Assembly: GCA_030263295.1 (NCBI GenBank)
Contig: SZOS01000009.1
Span: 18,909-82,908 of the forward strand
DNA: 64,000 nucleotides
Origin: Dokdonella_A sp014338185
GTDB lineage: Bacteria; Pseudomonadota; Gammaproteobacteria; Xanthomonadales; Rhodanobacteraceae
Reading direction: 5' to 3'
Both the position numbers and the translations under genes were made by a program. Shown one piece after another: positions 46,860-56,009 of the stretch (position 1 is the first letter of the stretch; each line of letters opens with the position of its first letter). Under the pieces are notes generated by a model that worked only from the letters and a program-made list of their open reading frames with translations, did not search any database and was not told the origin of the DNA.

Positions 46860-46892
46860 AAAAAAAGGCGCAGGTCCTTGCGAACCTGCGCC
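46860..46892 (-). terminator. Rho-independent terminator of nirS
   Basis: On the minus strand a 9-bp stem (GGCGCAGGT / ACCTGCGCC) with an eight-base loop is followed by seven T residues, 20 bases past the nirS stop. This is the clearest intrinsic terminator in the window on this strand. Confidence 0.9.
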
Positions 46893-46912
46893 TTGCGTGC
46901 GGCAGCCTGCGG

Positions 46913-49012
46913 TCAGTAGATGTCGCCGACCGTGTTGTGCACGTTGAACTTGCCGGTCGGCGTGATCAGGCGATCATCGCGGATGACTTTCTTGAGCTTG
47001 CGGGTCTTGTCGTCGACCACCACCACCGCGCTCTTCTTGTCCTTGGCGTTCCACACCGAGAACCACACCTCGTCGCCGGCGGCGTTGTACTCGGGCTGCA
47101 CCACGCGCTTGGCGCCTTCGCCGAGCTTGGCCCATTCGGCGATCGGCAGCGCGGTGTAGCCCTTGTCGAGGTTGTCGATGTCGAACACCGCCACCGACTG
47201 CGACAGCTTGGCGTCGGGGTTGAGCGTGGTGTCGACCCACAGGTTACGCGACTTGGGATGGGTCTTGACGAACAACGAACCGCCGCCCTGGCCCTTGAGC
47301 ACCTGCACCACCTTCCAGGCGTGTTCGGGGTGCTTGTCCGGATCGGTACCCAGCAGCGTCACCTTCTCGTTGCCCAGCGCCGAGGTCGCCCACACCGGAC
47401 CGAACTTGGGATGCACGAAGTTCGCGCCACGGCCCGGATGCGGGATCTTGTCGACGTCGGTGAGCGCGACCATCTTGCGCTCGCGCGAATCGACCACCGC
47501 GATCTTGTCGGAGTTGTTGGCCGCGGTGAGGAAGTAGCGCTTGGTCGAATCCCAGCCGCCATCGTGCAGGAAGCGCGCCGCGTCGAGCGTGGTGATCGAC
47601 AGTGCGTCGAGGTTGGAATAGTCCACCAGCAGCACGCGGCCGGTTTCCTTGACGTTGACGATGAAGTCCGGGTGCTCGTGGCTGGCCACGATCGCGGCCA
47701 CGCGCGGTTCCGGATGGTATTCCTGGGTGTCGACGGTCGGGCCGCGGGTGGAGACGATCTTGATCGGCTCCAGCGTGGGGCCGTCCATGATCACGAACTG
47801 CGGCGGCCAGTAGGCACCGGCGATCGCGAGCTTGTCCTCGAAGCCCTTGTACTTGGAGGTTTCCACCGAACGCGCTTCCAGGCCGATCTTGATCTCGGCC
47901 ACGCGGTCGGGGACCTTCATCCACAGGTCGATGAGGTCGATCTTGCCGTCGCGGCCGATCGTGTACACATAGCGGCCCGAATGCGACAGGCGCGAGATGT
48001 GCACCGCGTAACCGGTCTTGACGATGCTCACGATCTGCTTGGTATCGCCGTCGATGAGCGCGATCTCGCCCGCGTCACGCAGCGTGACCGCGAAGAAGTT
48101 GTCGATGTTGTAGTTGTTTTCCTTCTTGGTCGGGCGCTGCTCGACCGGCACCAGCACCTTCCAGCTGTTGCGCATTTCCGGCATGCCCCACTCCGGCGGT
48201 GCGGGCGGATCCAGCTGCAGGAAGCGCGCCATCACATCGATCTGCGCGGCCGTCAGGTCGCCCGAGGTGCCCCAGTTGGGCATGCCCGCGGGCGAGCCGT
48301 AGGTGATCAGCGCCTTGAGGTAGTCGGTGCCCTTGGCGCGCGTGATGTCGGGCGTGAGCGGCTTGCCGGTGGCGCCCTTGCGCAGCACGCCGTGGCAGCC
48401 GGCGCAGCGCTGGAAGTAGATTTCGGTGGCCTCGGTGAACTCCGCCGGGCTCAGCTGCGGACCGCGTGCGGCCGCTTCCTCATCGCCGGCGGCCTTGCTG
48501 CCACTCATCGCCAGCGGCGCGCCGCCGAAGGCCATTTCGGCCTTGGTGGTGTCGGGATGGACCTGGCCCTGGGCCTTGTCGGTGCTCACCGCCAGCTGCT
48601 TGCGCAGGCCGGACACGTCCTTGGCCGTGATCGGTGCGCCCTTGTTGCCCCAGCTCGAATAGACATAGTTGATTGCCGCGGCGATCTCGGCATCGGACAG
48701 GTGGCTCTGCGCGGGCATCAGGTTGTTGTACTTGACGCCGTTGACCGTGATCTCGCCGCTGATGCCCTTGAGCACCATGCTCGCCACGTCGAGCGGCTTG
48801 CGCGAGCTCAGGAAGTCCGACGATGCCAGCGGCGGGAACGCGCCGGGCAGGCCCTTGCCATCGGGCTGGTGGCAGGCGGCGCAGTTGGCGTTGTACACCA
48901 CCTGGCCTTGCTCATTGCCCTGCATGGGCAGGCGTTCGTTGACCACGTCGTCGGCGATCGCGCCGGCGCCCCACATCATGCAGATGGCTACAACCCATGG
49001 CTTGGCTTTCAT
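46913..49012 (-). CDS. nirS: Cytochrome cd1 nitrite reductase with an extra N-terminal cytochrome c domain
   Basis: 699 residues with a signal peptide (about 1-20, AGAIA). It reduces nitrite to nitric oxide in the periplasm during denitrification. Two cytochrome c domains are visible: haem site CAACH at 44-48 and CAGCH at 203-207. The d1-haem propeller follows (about 290-699): GYAVHISR with His338 as probable d1 ligand, YHPEPRVAAI with His433 and ASHEHPDFIVN with His445 as the two active-site histidines, then PHPGRGANFVHPKFGPVWAT and the C-terminal TPTGKFNVHNT. The usual NirS has one c domain and about 560 residues; the extra one resembles a fused NirC-like donor. No d1 maturation genes occur in the window. 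Confidence 0.92.
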   Translation of the reverse strand: MKAKPWVVAICMMWGAGAIADDVVNERLPMQGNEQGQVVYNANCAACHQPDGKGLPGAFPPLASSDFLSSRKPLDVASMVLKGISGEITVNGVKYNNLMPAQSHLSDAEIAAAINYVYSSWGNKGAPITAKDVSGLRKQLAVSTDKAQGQVHPDTTKAEMAFGGAPLAMSGSKAAGDEEAAARGPQLSPAEFTEATEIYFQRCAGCHGVLRKGATGKPLTPDITRAKGTDYLKALITYGSPAGMPNWGTSGDLTAAQIDVMARFLQLDPPAPPEWGMPEMRNSWKVLVPVEQRPTKKENNYNIDNFFAVTLRDAGEIALIDGDTKQIVSIVKTGYAVHISRLSHSGRYVYTIGRDGKIDLIDLWMKVPDRVAEIKIGLEARSVETSKYKGFEDKLAIAGAYWPPQFVIMDGPTLEPIKIVSTRGPTVDTQEYHPEPRVAAIVASHEHPDFIVNVKETGRVLLVDYSNLDALSITTLDAARFLHDGGWDSTKRYFLTAANNSDKIAVVDSRERKMVALTDVDKIPHPGRGANFVHPKFGPVWATSALGNEKVTLLGTDPDKHPEHAWKVVQVLKGQGGGSLFVKTHPKSRNLWVDTTLNPDAKLSQSVAVFDIDNLDKGYTALPIAEWAKLGEGAKRVVQPEYNAAGDEVWFSVWNAKDKKSAVVVVDDKTRKLKKVIRDDRLITPTGKFNVHNTVGDIY

Positions 49013-49199
49013 GATGCCCTCTCTCGTTGTCCCCTCAAGGTGAACCCTGGTACCCCCAACACCCCGTGCACAATCGTCCCGTTTCCGGCGAGAATGGCGC
49101 GGCGCCCGCAGCCACGGGCGACGCCGACGACTCCGGGTTGCCGCACACCGTGACACACCACGCGCGTTGCGTCAGCCCTACCTTCGCAGCATATCCGTG

Positions 49200-51410
49200 A
49201 TGACCCGTTCCCGCCTGTCGCCTTTTGTCGCAGTGCTGGCCTTGAGCTGCGCCCTGCCGGTCCTTGCCGCCGCGCCCGCCGGCGATACCACCACCGAGCT
49301 CGATACCGTGGTGGTGGTGGGCAGCCGCGCCGCCGAACCGCTGCGCCAGGTGGTCGGCAGCGTGAGCGCGGTCGAACGCGACCAGCTCGAGCGTGCCGGG
49401 GTGGCCCACATCGGCGACCTCGAACGGCTCATTCCCGGGCTTGCGGTGCCCGCCGACGCGGCGCGTTTCGGTCGGCTCGGCTTCAACCTGCGCGGCCTGG
49501 ACGGCAACCGCGTGAGCATCGAAGTCGATGGGGTGCCGCTGCCCGATGCCTTTAGCGTCGGCCAGTTCGCGTTCGCGGGCCGCGACCTCGTCGACCTGCT
49601 CGCGATCCAGCGCATCGAGGTGCTGCGCGGCCCGGCCTCGACGTTGTACGGCAGCAAGGCGCTGGCCGGCGTGGTGGCCTACACCACGAGCACCGCCGCC
49701 GACCTGCTGCGTCACGGCCGCGAGTTCGGCGTCGGCGGCCGGCTCGGCTATGACGGACGCGACGAGGGCCGTCTCGCCGCGGCCCATGTCGCGGCCGAAC
49801 ACGGCGCATGGAGCGCGCTGCTGCAGGTCGCGCGGCGCGACGGCCATGCCAGCGACAACAACGCCGGTGCGGGCGAGATGCCGGCCAATCCCGCCAGCAC
49901 GCGCCGCGACGGATTGCTCGCCAAGTTCGGCCATGATGCCGGTGGCGCCGGTCATTACACGCTCACGTTCGAAGCCGTGCGCGGCCGACACCTGACCGAT
50001 GTGCAGTCGCTGGTGTTCGGGCCGGGCCGCTATGTCACCACCAGCGCGCTCGACGGCGATGACCGCTGGCGGCGCAGCCGCGCAAGCCTGGCCGCGCAGT
50101 GGCAGCAGCCGTGGACATGGCTCGATTCGCTCGACCTGCTCGTCTACCACCAGCTCGCCGCCACCGCGCAGGCGACCACCCAGTACCGCCTCGCCGACGC
50201 GCAGACCCGCCATCCGACGCTGCGCGAACGACGCTTCGACCTGGCCCAGGACAGCACGGGCGCCAAGCTCGTGGCGCAGTCGCGTGGCGACTGGCTCGGC
50301 CTGTCGCATTGGCAGGTGTACGGCATCGACCTTGCGCGGCATGACTACCGCAGCGTACGCGATGGCCGCGAGACCAACCTCGACAGCGGCGCCTGGACCC
50401 ATGTGGTGCTCGGCGAACAGCTGCCGGTGCGCGACTTCCCGCTGTCGCGCGTGAGCGAGGCGGGCGTGTTCTGGCAGGACGAAATCAGCCTGGGCGCACA
50501 GTGGGCGCTGGTGCCCGGCGTGCGCGGCGAGCGCTATCGCATGCAGGCGCGCAGCGATCCGTTGTGGCTCGCCGACAACCCGACCCAGCCGCTGGCCAGC
50601 ATCGCCAGCACGCGCTGGACGCCCAAGCTCGGCCTGCGCCATACCCGCGCCGCGCACACCTTCTACCTGCAGGCCGTACGCGGCTATCGCGCACCACCGT
50701 TCTCCGACGTCAACATCGGCCTGTACCTGCCGACCTTCAACTACCGCGTGGCACCCAATCCGCACCTGCGCGCCGAGACCAGCATCGGCCTGGAGGCGGG
50801 TTGGCGCTGGCAGCAGGACGAGTGGCAGGCCAGCGTCGCGCTGTACGACAACCGTTTCCGCGACCTCATCGAATCGCGCGCCAACCTGGGCGTGGACCCG
50901 GCCACCGGCATGCAGGTGTTCCAGTCGGTCAACCGCGACCGCGCGCGCATCCGCGGCGTGGAGCTGGAGGCGCGCTGGCAGGCCGGCGTCGGGCGCGGCC
51001 GGCTGCAGGGCTGGTTCGCCGAACTGCGCGCGAGCGCGGGCCATGGCGATGACACCGCGCGGCGGCAGCCGCTCAACAGCGTGCAGCCGGCGCGCGCGAG
51101 CCTCGTCATCGGCTTCGACCCCGATCCGCGCTACGGCGGCCAGCTCGGCCTCACCGGCGTGAGCCGCAAGCAGCGCGTCGACACCAGCGCGGGAGCGCTG
51201 TACCGCCCGGCCGGCTACGCCCGCCTCGACCTGGGCCTGTGGTGGCAGCCTGTCGAGCAGGCCCGGCTGAACCTGCAGCTGGGCAACCTGACCGACCGCC
51301 GCTACTTCGACTGGGCCAGCCTGCGCGGCGCCACGCCCACCGTCCACGACCTCAGCCTGTACCGCCAGCCCGGGCGCAGCCTCAGCCTGGACCTGGCCCT
51401 GGACTGGTGA
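49200..51410 (+). CDS. TonB-dependent outer-membrane receptor (haem/siderophore type)
   Basis: 736 residues. Signal peptide 1-24 (ALPVLAAA), a TonB-box-like DTVVVVGSR, a plug domain with RIEVLRGPASTLYGSKALAGVV, and a 22-strand barrel ending in an aromatic-polar C-terminus (LSLDLALDW) suited to BAM insertion. The motifs YRAPPFSDVN and NLTDRRYFDWASLRG resemble haemoglobin/haem receptors (HmuR/HutA-like), so haem or a metal chelate is the likely ligand, without proof. ATG 49200 was chosen; an upstream TTG would add 11 residues. It diverges from nirS and its 3' end overlaps the next minus-strand gene by 29 bases. Confidence 0.88.
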   Translation: MTRSRLSPFVAVLALSCALPVLAAAPAGDTTTELDTVVVVGSRAAEPLRQVVGSVSAVERDQLERAGVAHIGDLERLIPGLAVPADAARFGRLGFNLRGLDGNRVSIEVDGVPLPDAFSVGQFAFAGRDLVDLLAIQRIEVLRGPASTLYGSKALAGVVAYTTSTAADLLRHGREFGVGGRLGYDGRDEGRLAAAHVAAEHGAWSALLQVARRDGHASDNNAGAGEMPANPASTRRDGLLAKFGHDAGGAGHYTLTFEAVRGRHLTDVQSLVFGPGRYVTTSALDGDDRWRRSRASLAAQWQQPWTWLDSLDLLVYHQLAATAQATTQYRLADAQTRHPTLRERRFDLAQDSTGAKLVAQSRGDWLGLSHWQVYGIDLARHDYRSVRDGRETNLDSGAWTHVVLGEQLPVRDFPLSRVSEAGVFWQDEISLGAQWALVPGVRGERYRMQARSDPLWLADNPTQPLASIASTRWTPKLGLRHTRAAHTFYLQAVRGYRAPPFSDVNIGLYLPTFNYRVAPNPHLRAETSIGLEAGWRWQQDEWQASVALYDNRFRDLIESRANLGVDPATGMQVFQSVNRDRARIRGVELEARWQAGVGRGRLQGWFAELRASAGHGDDTARRQPLNSVQPARASLVIGFDPDPRYGGQLGLTGVSRKQRVDTSAGALYRPAGYARLDLGLWWQPVEQARLNLQLGNLTDRRYFDWASLRGATPTVHDLSLYRQPGRSLSLDLALDW

Positions 51411-51828
51411 TGACCGCGGCGCGCCCGCTCGCGATCGGCGCGTGCGCGTGTTCGATGCGGAACTGGTACTGCCAGTGGCCGTCGCCGCCGAGCAGGCGCC
51501 GCGCGTGCACCTCCAGCGCCTGCGGCAGGTCGTCGATGCGCGCGAGCGCGAGCGTGACCTCGCGCAGCGACACCAGGTAGCCCGGTGCGGCGCGTCGGCC
51601 CTGCGCCTGCGCGAGCAGGCCGCCGTGCACGGCCATCGCCTGCGCGCCGTACTCGCACAGGTGCAGCGCGCGCAGCATGCCGTCGCTGCGCAGCGGGTTG
51701 TCGTGGCGCAGGTGCGAGCGGGTGCGCGCATGCAGGCCGATCGCGTCCCATGCCACCACCTCGTCGAGCAGGCACATCACGCCCGCGTGCGGGATGAGGC
51801 CGGCCCAATGTTCGCGCGCCAGGCTCAT
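51382..51828 (-). CDS. Predicted 3-hydroxyacyl-ACP dehydratase, ApeP-like hotdog protein
   Basis: A 148-residue hotdog protein of the COG4706 type. The N-terminal motif LIPHAGVMCLLDEVVAWD contains the conserved His seen as PHRGPM(C)LLD in aryl polyene dehydratases; CEYGAQAMAVHGGL forms the central helix. It would remove water from 3-hydroxyacyl-ACP to make the conjugated double bonds. The start ATG overlaps the stop of the MMPL exporter gene (ATGA). It is the last gene of the minus-strand pigment block and converges with the TonB receptor gene. Confidence 0.85.
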   Translation of the reverse strand: MSLAREHWAGLIPHAGVMCLLDEVVAWDAIGLHARTRSHLRHDNPLRSDGMLRALHLCEYGAQAMAVHGGLLAQAQGRRAAPGYLVSLREVTLALARIDDLPQALEVHARRLLGGDGHWQYQFRIEHAHAPIASGRAAVITSPGPGPG

Positions 51829-54140
51829 GGTCGGCCGCGCGCCATGAGGATCGACAGGCAGAAGTGGAACGCGACGCCGAGCGCCACGGTCAGCCCGATC
51901 GCACGCAGCACCGGCAGCGTGGACAGCGCCTGCAGGCCGAACACGAGCAGTGCCGCGAGCACGCACACCAGCGTCGCGTGCAGGGTGCGCCGCGCATCGG
52001 CGGCATCGCGCGGGCGCTGCTCGAAGAACAGCGCGTAGTGCAGGCCGAGCCCGGCCGCGAGCGTGACCGCGACGAGGTGGAACAGCGACAGCGAAATGCC
52101 GCAGGCACGTTCCACCACCACCACCAGCAAGGTCGCCAGCGTCATCGGCGCGAGCACGTGCCAGGCGCGGCGCAGGCTGCGCAGCGCCACGCCCACGGTG
52201 AGCGCGAGCAGCACCAGCGCGACGCCCAGCGCCTGCAGGATGCGTTCGCGCCAGGCCGCCACCAGTGATTCGGAGGCCGCCTTGAGGTCGAGCAGGCGCA
52301 CCTTGCCGCCGCTGCCTTGCGCCCAGTGCGCGAGGGCCGCGGCATCGTGCACGCCCGCGAGTGCGGCCAGGCCGAGCGTGGCGTGGGTACGCGGCACCAG
52401 CATCGAGGCCAGCCGCGCGCCGAACGGACTGCGGGCGAAGGCCGCGGGCGTGAGCGGGGCCAGTTCGCGCGCGGCCTGCACGTCGTCGACGAACGGCTCG
52501 AACAGGCCGTGCCGGAACGGCAGGTCGGCGCTGGCGCTGGCGAGCGCGGCCTGCAGCGTGGCGCGATCGGGCAGGCGCGCCTGGCGCGCGCGCTGGGTGG
52601 CGAGGCTGGGCAGGTAGCGGCTGGGCAATTCCACCGCATCGAGCACGCCCTGCGCGACCAGTGCATCGAGCTGCGGCGTGATGCGTTCGGACAGCGCGAG
52701 CACGGCGTCGTCATCGCTTGCCTCCAGCACCAGCAGGTAGCGCACATCGGGCGCGCCCAGTTCGCTGCGCAGGGCCGCGTCGCGTTGCAGCAGCTCGGGT
52801 GGCACCGGGGTGAGCGCGGCCAGGTCGTTCTGCCACAGCGGGCCGGGCGCGAGCCACAGCACCACCGCGCCGGCCACGGCCAGCAGCCATGGCAGCCAGC
52901 GCGGCCGCGGCACGCGGTCGAGCCAGCGCGTGGCGCGCGCCAGCCCGGGCGTGGCCTCGACGTCGCGGCAGCGCGTGGGCAATACGCGTGGCAACAGGTA
53001 GCGCGTGGCCAGGCCCGCCGCGAGCAGGCCGACGATGGTGAACAGCGCCAGTTGCTGCAGACCGGGCACGCCCGAGGCGAAGAACGCGAGGTAGGCGATC
53101 GCGGCCGACACGATCGCGGTCGCGAGCAACGGCCACAGCACACGCACGCTGGCCAGCGCATCCTCGCCCGCGCGGCGATGGCTGAGCACACGCAGCGGGT
53201 ATTCCTGTGCCACCCCGAGCAGGGTGAAGCCGAACGCGAGCGTGATGCCATGCGCCTGCCCGTACCACAGCGCGAGCGCGGCCAGTCCCGCGAGTGCGCC
53301 GCTCACCACCGGCAGCGCGCCGAGCAGCAGCGCGGGCAGGCTGCGATAGGCCAGCAGCAGCAGCAGCACGAAGCCGAGCGTGCTGGCCACGCCGATGCGA
53401 TCGGCCTCGGCGCGCGTGCGCGCGTCGATGAGTACGCTGAACCAGCCCGGCCCGCTCAGCACCAGCCGTGCCTGGTCGCTGCCGGGCAAGCCGGCCCACG
53501 CCTGCTGCAGCGCCTGGATCGCCTCGCGCTGCGCGGCCGGATCGAAGCCGGGGGCGCGCGTCTGCGCCAGCAGCAGCGCCGCGCCATCGCGCGCGAACCA
53601 CACGCCGTCGCGCATCGCCGGCGCCTTGGGCGGTGCCCAGCGCTGCGCGAGCGTGAGCGTGGCCAGCGTCGGATCGCGCGCGAGCCACGGCTTGAGCAGC
53701 GTCGCCGCGGGCGAGGCGAGGTCCTCCACGCGCTGGGCGAGCTCCTCGCGCAGGTAAGCCGCATCGAGCGCGTGGGCATCGAGCGTGGGCGCGAGCAGCC
53801 AGCGGTAGGGCAGCCAGTGTGGCGGGATCGCCTCGGCATCGAGCGCGCCGTTGAACACCTGCTCGAAGCGCGCATCGGCCCGCAGCGCGGCGACGAGGCC
53901 GCGGCTGAGCGCGGCCAGCTGCGCGCTGTCGGCGCCTTCGAGCGCGATCAGCAGCAGGCGCGAACCCGGCCCCTCGCCGATCTGCTCCAGCAGCAACGCC
54001 TGGTCGGCGGTGCGCGGCGGCGGCATGAAACTGCGCAGGTCGGTGCCGATGCGCAGGCCCTGCCACGCCCATGCGCCCAGCCCGGCCAGCGCCAGCAGCC
54101 AGGCGCCGAGCAGCAGTGCGCGACGCGCCTCAGTGCGCAT
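51825..54140 (-). CDS. MMPL/RND-superfamily exporter of the aryl polyene cluster
   Basis: 771 residues with two repeats, each made of one helix, a periplasmic loop of about 200 residues and five helices (helix 1 at about 8-27; clusters near 255-400 and 645-770). This is the MMPL layout. Its position between the LolA-like and dehydratase genes is that of the transporter in aryl polyene and xanthomonadin clusters, where it is thought to move the acylated pigment from the inner membrane towards the outer membrane (family knowledge). The stop overlaps the following gene by four bases. Confidence 0.9.
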   Translation of the reverse strand: MRTEARRALLLGAWLLALAGLGAWAWQGLRIGTDLRSFMPPPRTADQALLLEQIGEGPGSRLLLIALEGADSAQLAALSRGLVAALRADARFEQVFNGALDAEAIPPHWLPYRWLLAPTLDAHALDAAYLREELAQRVEDLASPAATLLKPWLARDPTLATLTLAQRWAPPKAPAMRDGVWFARDGAALLLAQTRAPGFDPAAQREAIQALQQAWAGLPGSDQARLVLSGPGWFSVLIDARTRAEADRIGVASTLGFVLLLLLAYRSLPALLLGALPVVSGALAGLAALALWYGQAHGITLAFGFTLLGVAQEYPLRVLSHRRAGEDALASVRVLWPLLATAIVSAAIAYLAFFASGVPGLQQLALFTIVGLLAAGLATRYLLPRVLPTRCRDVEATPGLARATRWLDRVPRPRWLPWLLAVAGAVVLWLAPGPLWQNDLAALTPVPPELLQRDAALRSELGAPDVRYLLVLEASDDDAVLALSERITPQLDALVAQGVLDAVELPSRYLPSLATQRARQARLPDRATLQAALASASADLPFRHGLFEPFVDDVQAARELAPLTPAAFARSPFGARLASMLVPRTHATLGLAALAGVHDAAALAHWAQGSGGKVRLLDLKAASESLVAAWRERILQALGVALVLLALTVGVALRSLRRAWHVLAPMTLATLLVVVVERACGISLSLFHLVAVTLAAGLGLHYALFFEQRPRDAADARRTLHATLVCVLAALLVFGLQALSTLPVLRAIGLTVALGVAFHFCLSILMARGRP

Positions 54141-54173
54141 GTGCGCACCCGCGACCTGTCGCGTGCGGCGCGT

Positions 54174-54836
54174 TCATCGCTCGATCCCGCGGCACAGCGC
54201 ATCGAGCCGCTGCGGTGACACGCGCACCGGCAGCGGTGTCGCCGCGAGCGGCCCGACCAGCAGCACGCTCTCGTCGCCGTCGGCCTCGCGGGTGCGGAAG
54301 CAACTCGGCTCGCTGCCCGCGCCGTCGACGCGGATCGAGGCGATGCGCCGCGCCAGGCGCGCATCGCGTGGCGTGAGTTCGAGTTGCCAGCGCGCCGCAT
54401 CGCCACTCGCGCGCAACGTGAAGTCGCGCGACAACGCGGCCGCATCGCCGCCCAGCAGCGCCGAGAAGCCGCGCAGGAAGGTGTCGAGCTCGGGCACCTG
54501 CGCCAGCTCGAGCCGGCGCACGGGGCGCTCGCCCCGCTGCAGCGTGGCGCTGCCGTCCTCGACCGTGGTGCGCTCGCGATAGGGCGTGTCGACGCGCTTG
54601 GCCAGTCGGCCCGGGCCGAGGTACTGCATTTCCCCGCGCAGGATCAGCGGCCGGTCGAGCAGGCCCGAGAAGCGCACCTCGCTGTAGGCGGTGCTCGCGC
54701 CGACCTCACGCTTGAGCGCGGCGACGATGTGCGCGGCGCCGGTGGCTTCAGGCGCGGCTGCGCGCGTGGTCGGCGCCAGCATCAACGCCGGGCCCAGCAG
54801 CATCGACGCCGCGGCCTTGCGGATTCCAGAAGTCAT
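54174..54836 (-). CDS. LolA-like outer-membrane lipoprotein carrier-related protein
   Basis: 220 residues with a signal peptide (about 1-27, APTTRAAA). The fold pattern is that of LolA/LolB-related periplasmic carriers: alternating amphipathic strands around FSGLLDRPLILRGEMQYLGPG and VDGAGSEPSCFR. In aryl polyene clusters such a protein accompanies the MMPL exporter and probably escorts the pigment lipid across the periplasm (inference from context). The first 89 bases overlap the 3' end of the acyltransferase gene in another frame; starting at the internal ATG (54803) would shorten the signal peptide. Confidence 0.8.
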   Translation of the reverse strand: MTSGIRKAAASMLLGPALMLAPTTRAAAPEATGAAHIVAALKREVGASTAYSEVRFSGLLDRPLILRGEMQYLGPGRLAKRVDTPYRERTTVEDGSATLQRGERPVRRLELAQVPELDTFLRGFSALLGGDAAALSRDFTLRASGDAARWQLELTPRDARLARRIASIRVDGAGSEPSCFRTREADGDESVLLVGPLAATPLPVRVSPQRLDALCRGIER

Positions 54837-55713
54837 GCCAGTTGAACCAGTTGCAGGGATCGAGGCGTACATGGTGTTCGAGCCGCGCCGCGTAGGCCTG
54901 CGCCAGCGCCTGCGCGGCCGCCGCGCGCTGCCCGCGCGCGGCCGCCGGCGCATCGGCGAGCGGTTCGAAGTACAGATCGTAGCGGTTGCCGCCGCGGTAC
55001 ATGCCCAGACACAGCACCACCGGCACCTTGAGGATGCCGCCGAGCGCGAACGGCGCCAGCGGCAGCGGCGCCGGAGCGCCGCAGAACTCGACAGTCACGC
55101 AGCGCTCGTCGGCGCGCGCGCGGTCGGCCAGCAGCGTGACCAGGGCGCCCTCGGCCAGCGCCTCGGCCAGCGCCAGCACGATCTCGCCGGGCGGCCGGCC
55201 CGCGTCGATCACGCCATGGCCGATCGCGGGGTTGAGTGCATGCAGCAGCTGGGTCAGCGCAGGCGTCTTGTGCACGTCCAGCAGCACGCGCAACTTGACC
55301 TCGGGATGGCCGATGGTGGCCGCGCGCAGCACCTCGAAGCTGCCCACGTGCGCGCCCAGCAGCAACACGCCGCGCCCGCGCTGCATGCGCGCGATGAGCT
55401 CGTCGAGCCCGTGCATGCGCACGTCGAAGCGCGCGTAGCGCTCCGCCAGCAGGAACACGCGGTCGAGCAGCGTGCCCGCGAAGCGGTGGATGTGGCGCAT
55501 GACGCGCCATGCGCTGGGTCGGCGCCCTTCCACGCGCGTGAGGAACGCGTACGACACGCGCCGCTCGTAGGGGCGGCGCAGGAAGAAGTACAACGTGATC
55601 GGGTACAGCAGCGCGCGCGCGGCCGGGCGCCCGAGCCTGAGGCCGATGCCGCGGATGAGCCAGATCGCGAACCGGCCGCCGCCTTCCTTGCGCTCGCTCC
55701 AGTGTTCGCTCAT
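54748..55713 (-). CDS. LpxL/HtrB-like lysophospholipid acyltransferase of the aryl polyene cluster
   Basis: A 321-residue member of the LpxL-type lipid acyltransferases. An N-terminal hydrophobic segment (about 28-45) targets the inner membrane; GAHVGSFEVLR supplies a His for the HxxxxE-type catalytic box, and the C-terminal LDPCNWFNWHDFWNP matches the family end. In the aryl polyene context it is expected to join the polyene acyl chain to a lipid headgroup. The start overlaps the stop of the preceding dehydratase gene (ATGA), and the tail extends about 28 residues into the LolA-like gene. Confidence 0.85.
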   Translation of the reverse strand: MSEHWSERKEGGGRFAIWLIRGIGLRLGRPAARALLYPITLYFFLRRPYERRVSYAFLTRVEGRRPSAWRVMRHIHRFAGTLLDRVFLLAERYARFDVRMHGLDELIARMQRGRGVLLLGAHVGSFEVLRAATIGHPEVKLRVLLDVHKTPALTQLLHALNPAIGHGVIDAGRPPGEIVLALAEALAEGALVTLLADRARADERCVTVEFCGAPAPLPLAPFALGGILKVPVVLCLGMYRGGNRYDLYFEPLADAPAAARGQRAAAAQALAQAYAARLEHHVRLDPCNWFNWHDFWNPQGRGVDAAGPGVDAGADHARSRA

Positions 55714-56009
55714 GCCAGCGTCCCGCTGCCGCGCAGCACACACGCGCCGTCGCGCACGAGTTCGAAGCGCACGCGCGCGGCGTCGCGCTCGACCACGCAT
55801 TCGCAGGCCTGGCCCGGCAGCACCGGGGCGAGGAACTTGACCACCTCCAGGCGCGCGAGGCGGCCCGCGCCGCCCTGTTCGATGAGCGCGGCGATGCGAT
55901 CGAGCAGCACCACCCCGGGCACCACCGGCCGTCCCGGGAAATGGCCGGGCAGGCTCGGATGGTCGGCCGCGATGCACAGCCGCGTGCGCAGCGCGCCCGC
56001 GCCGCTCAC
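55710..56009 (-). CDS. Small 3-hydroxyacyl-ACP dehydratase, ApeI/FabZ-like
   Basis: A 99-residue hotdog protein. The key stretch HPSLPGHFPGRPVVPGVVLLD is the FabA/FabZ active-site pattern (HFPGxPVVPGV, catalytic His at about 20), followed by KFLAPVLPGQ. The start is GTG at 56009, which overlaps the stop of the upstream membrane-protein gene (GTGA); the stop overlaps the acyltransferase ATG. It would dehydrate polyene intermediates, working beside the ApeP-like enzyme. The open frame is much longer upstream, but that part is out-of-frame sequence of neighbouring genes. Confidence 0.85.
   Translation of the reverse strand: MSGAGALRTRLCIAADHPSLPGHFPGRPVVPGVVLLDRIAALIEQGGAGRLARLEVVKFLAPVLPGQACECVVERDAARVRFELVRDGACVLRGSGTLA

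Noticed and set aside
49013..49199. FNR/DNR-type operator between nirS and the TonB receptor gene
   Set aside because: No TTGAT-N4-ATCAA-like palindrome could be found in this gap.
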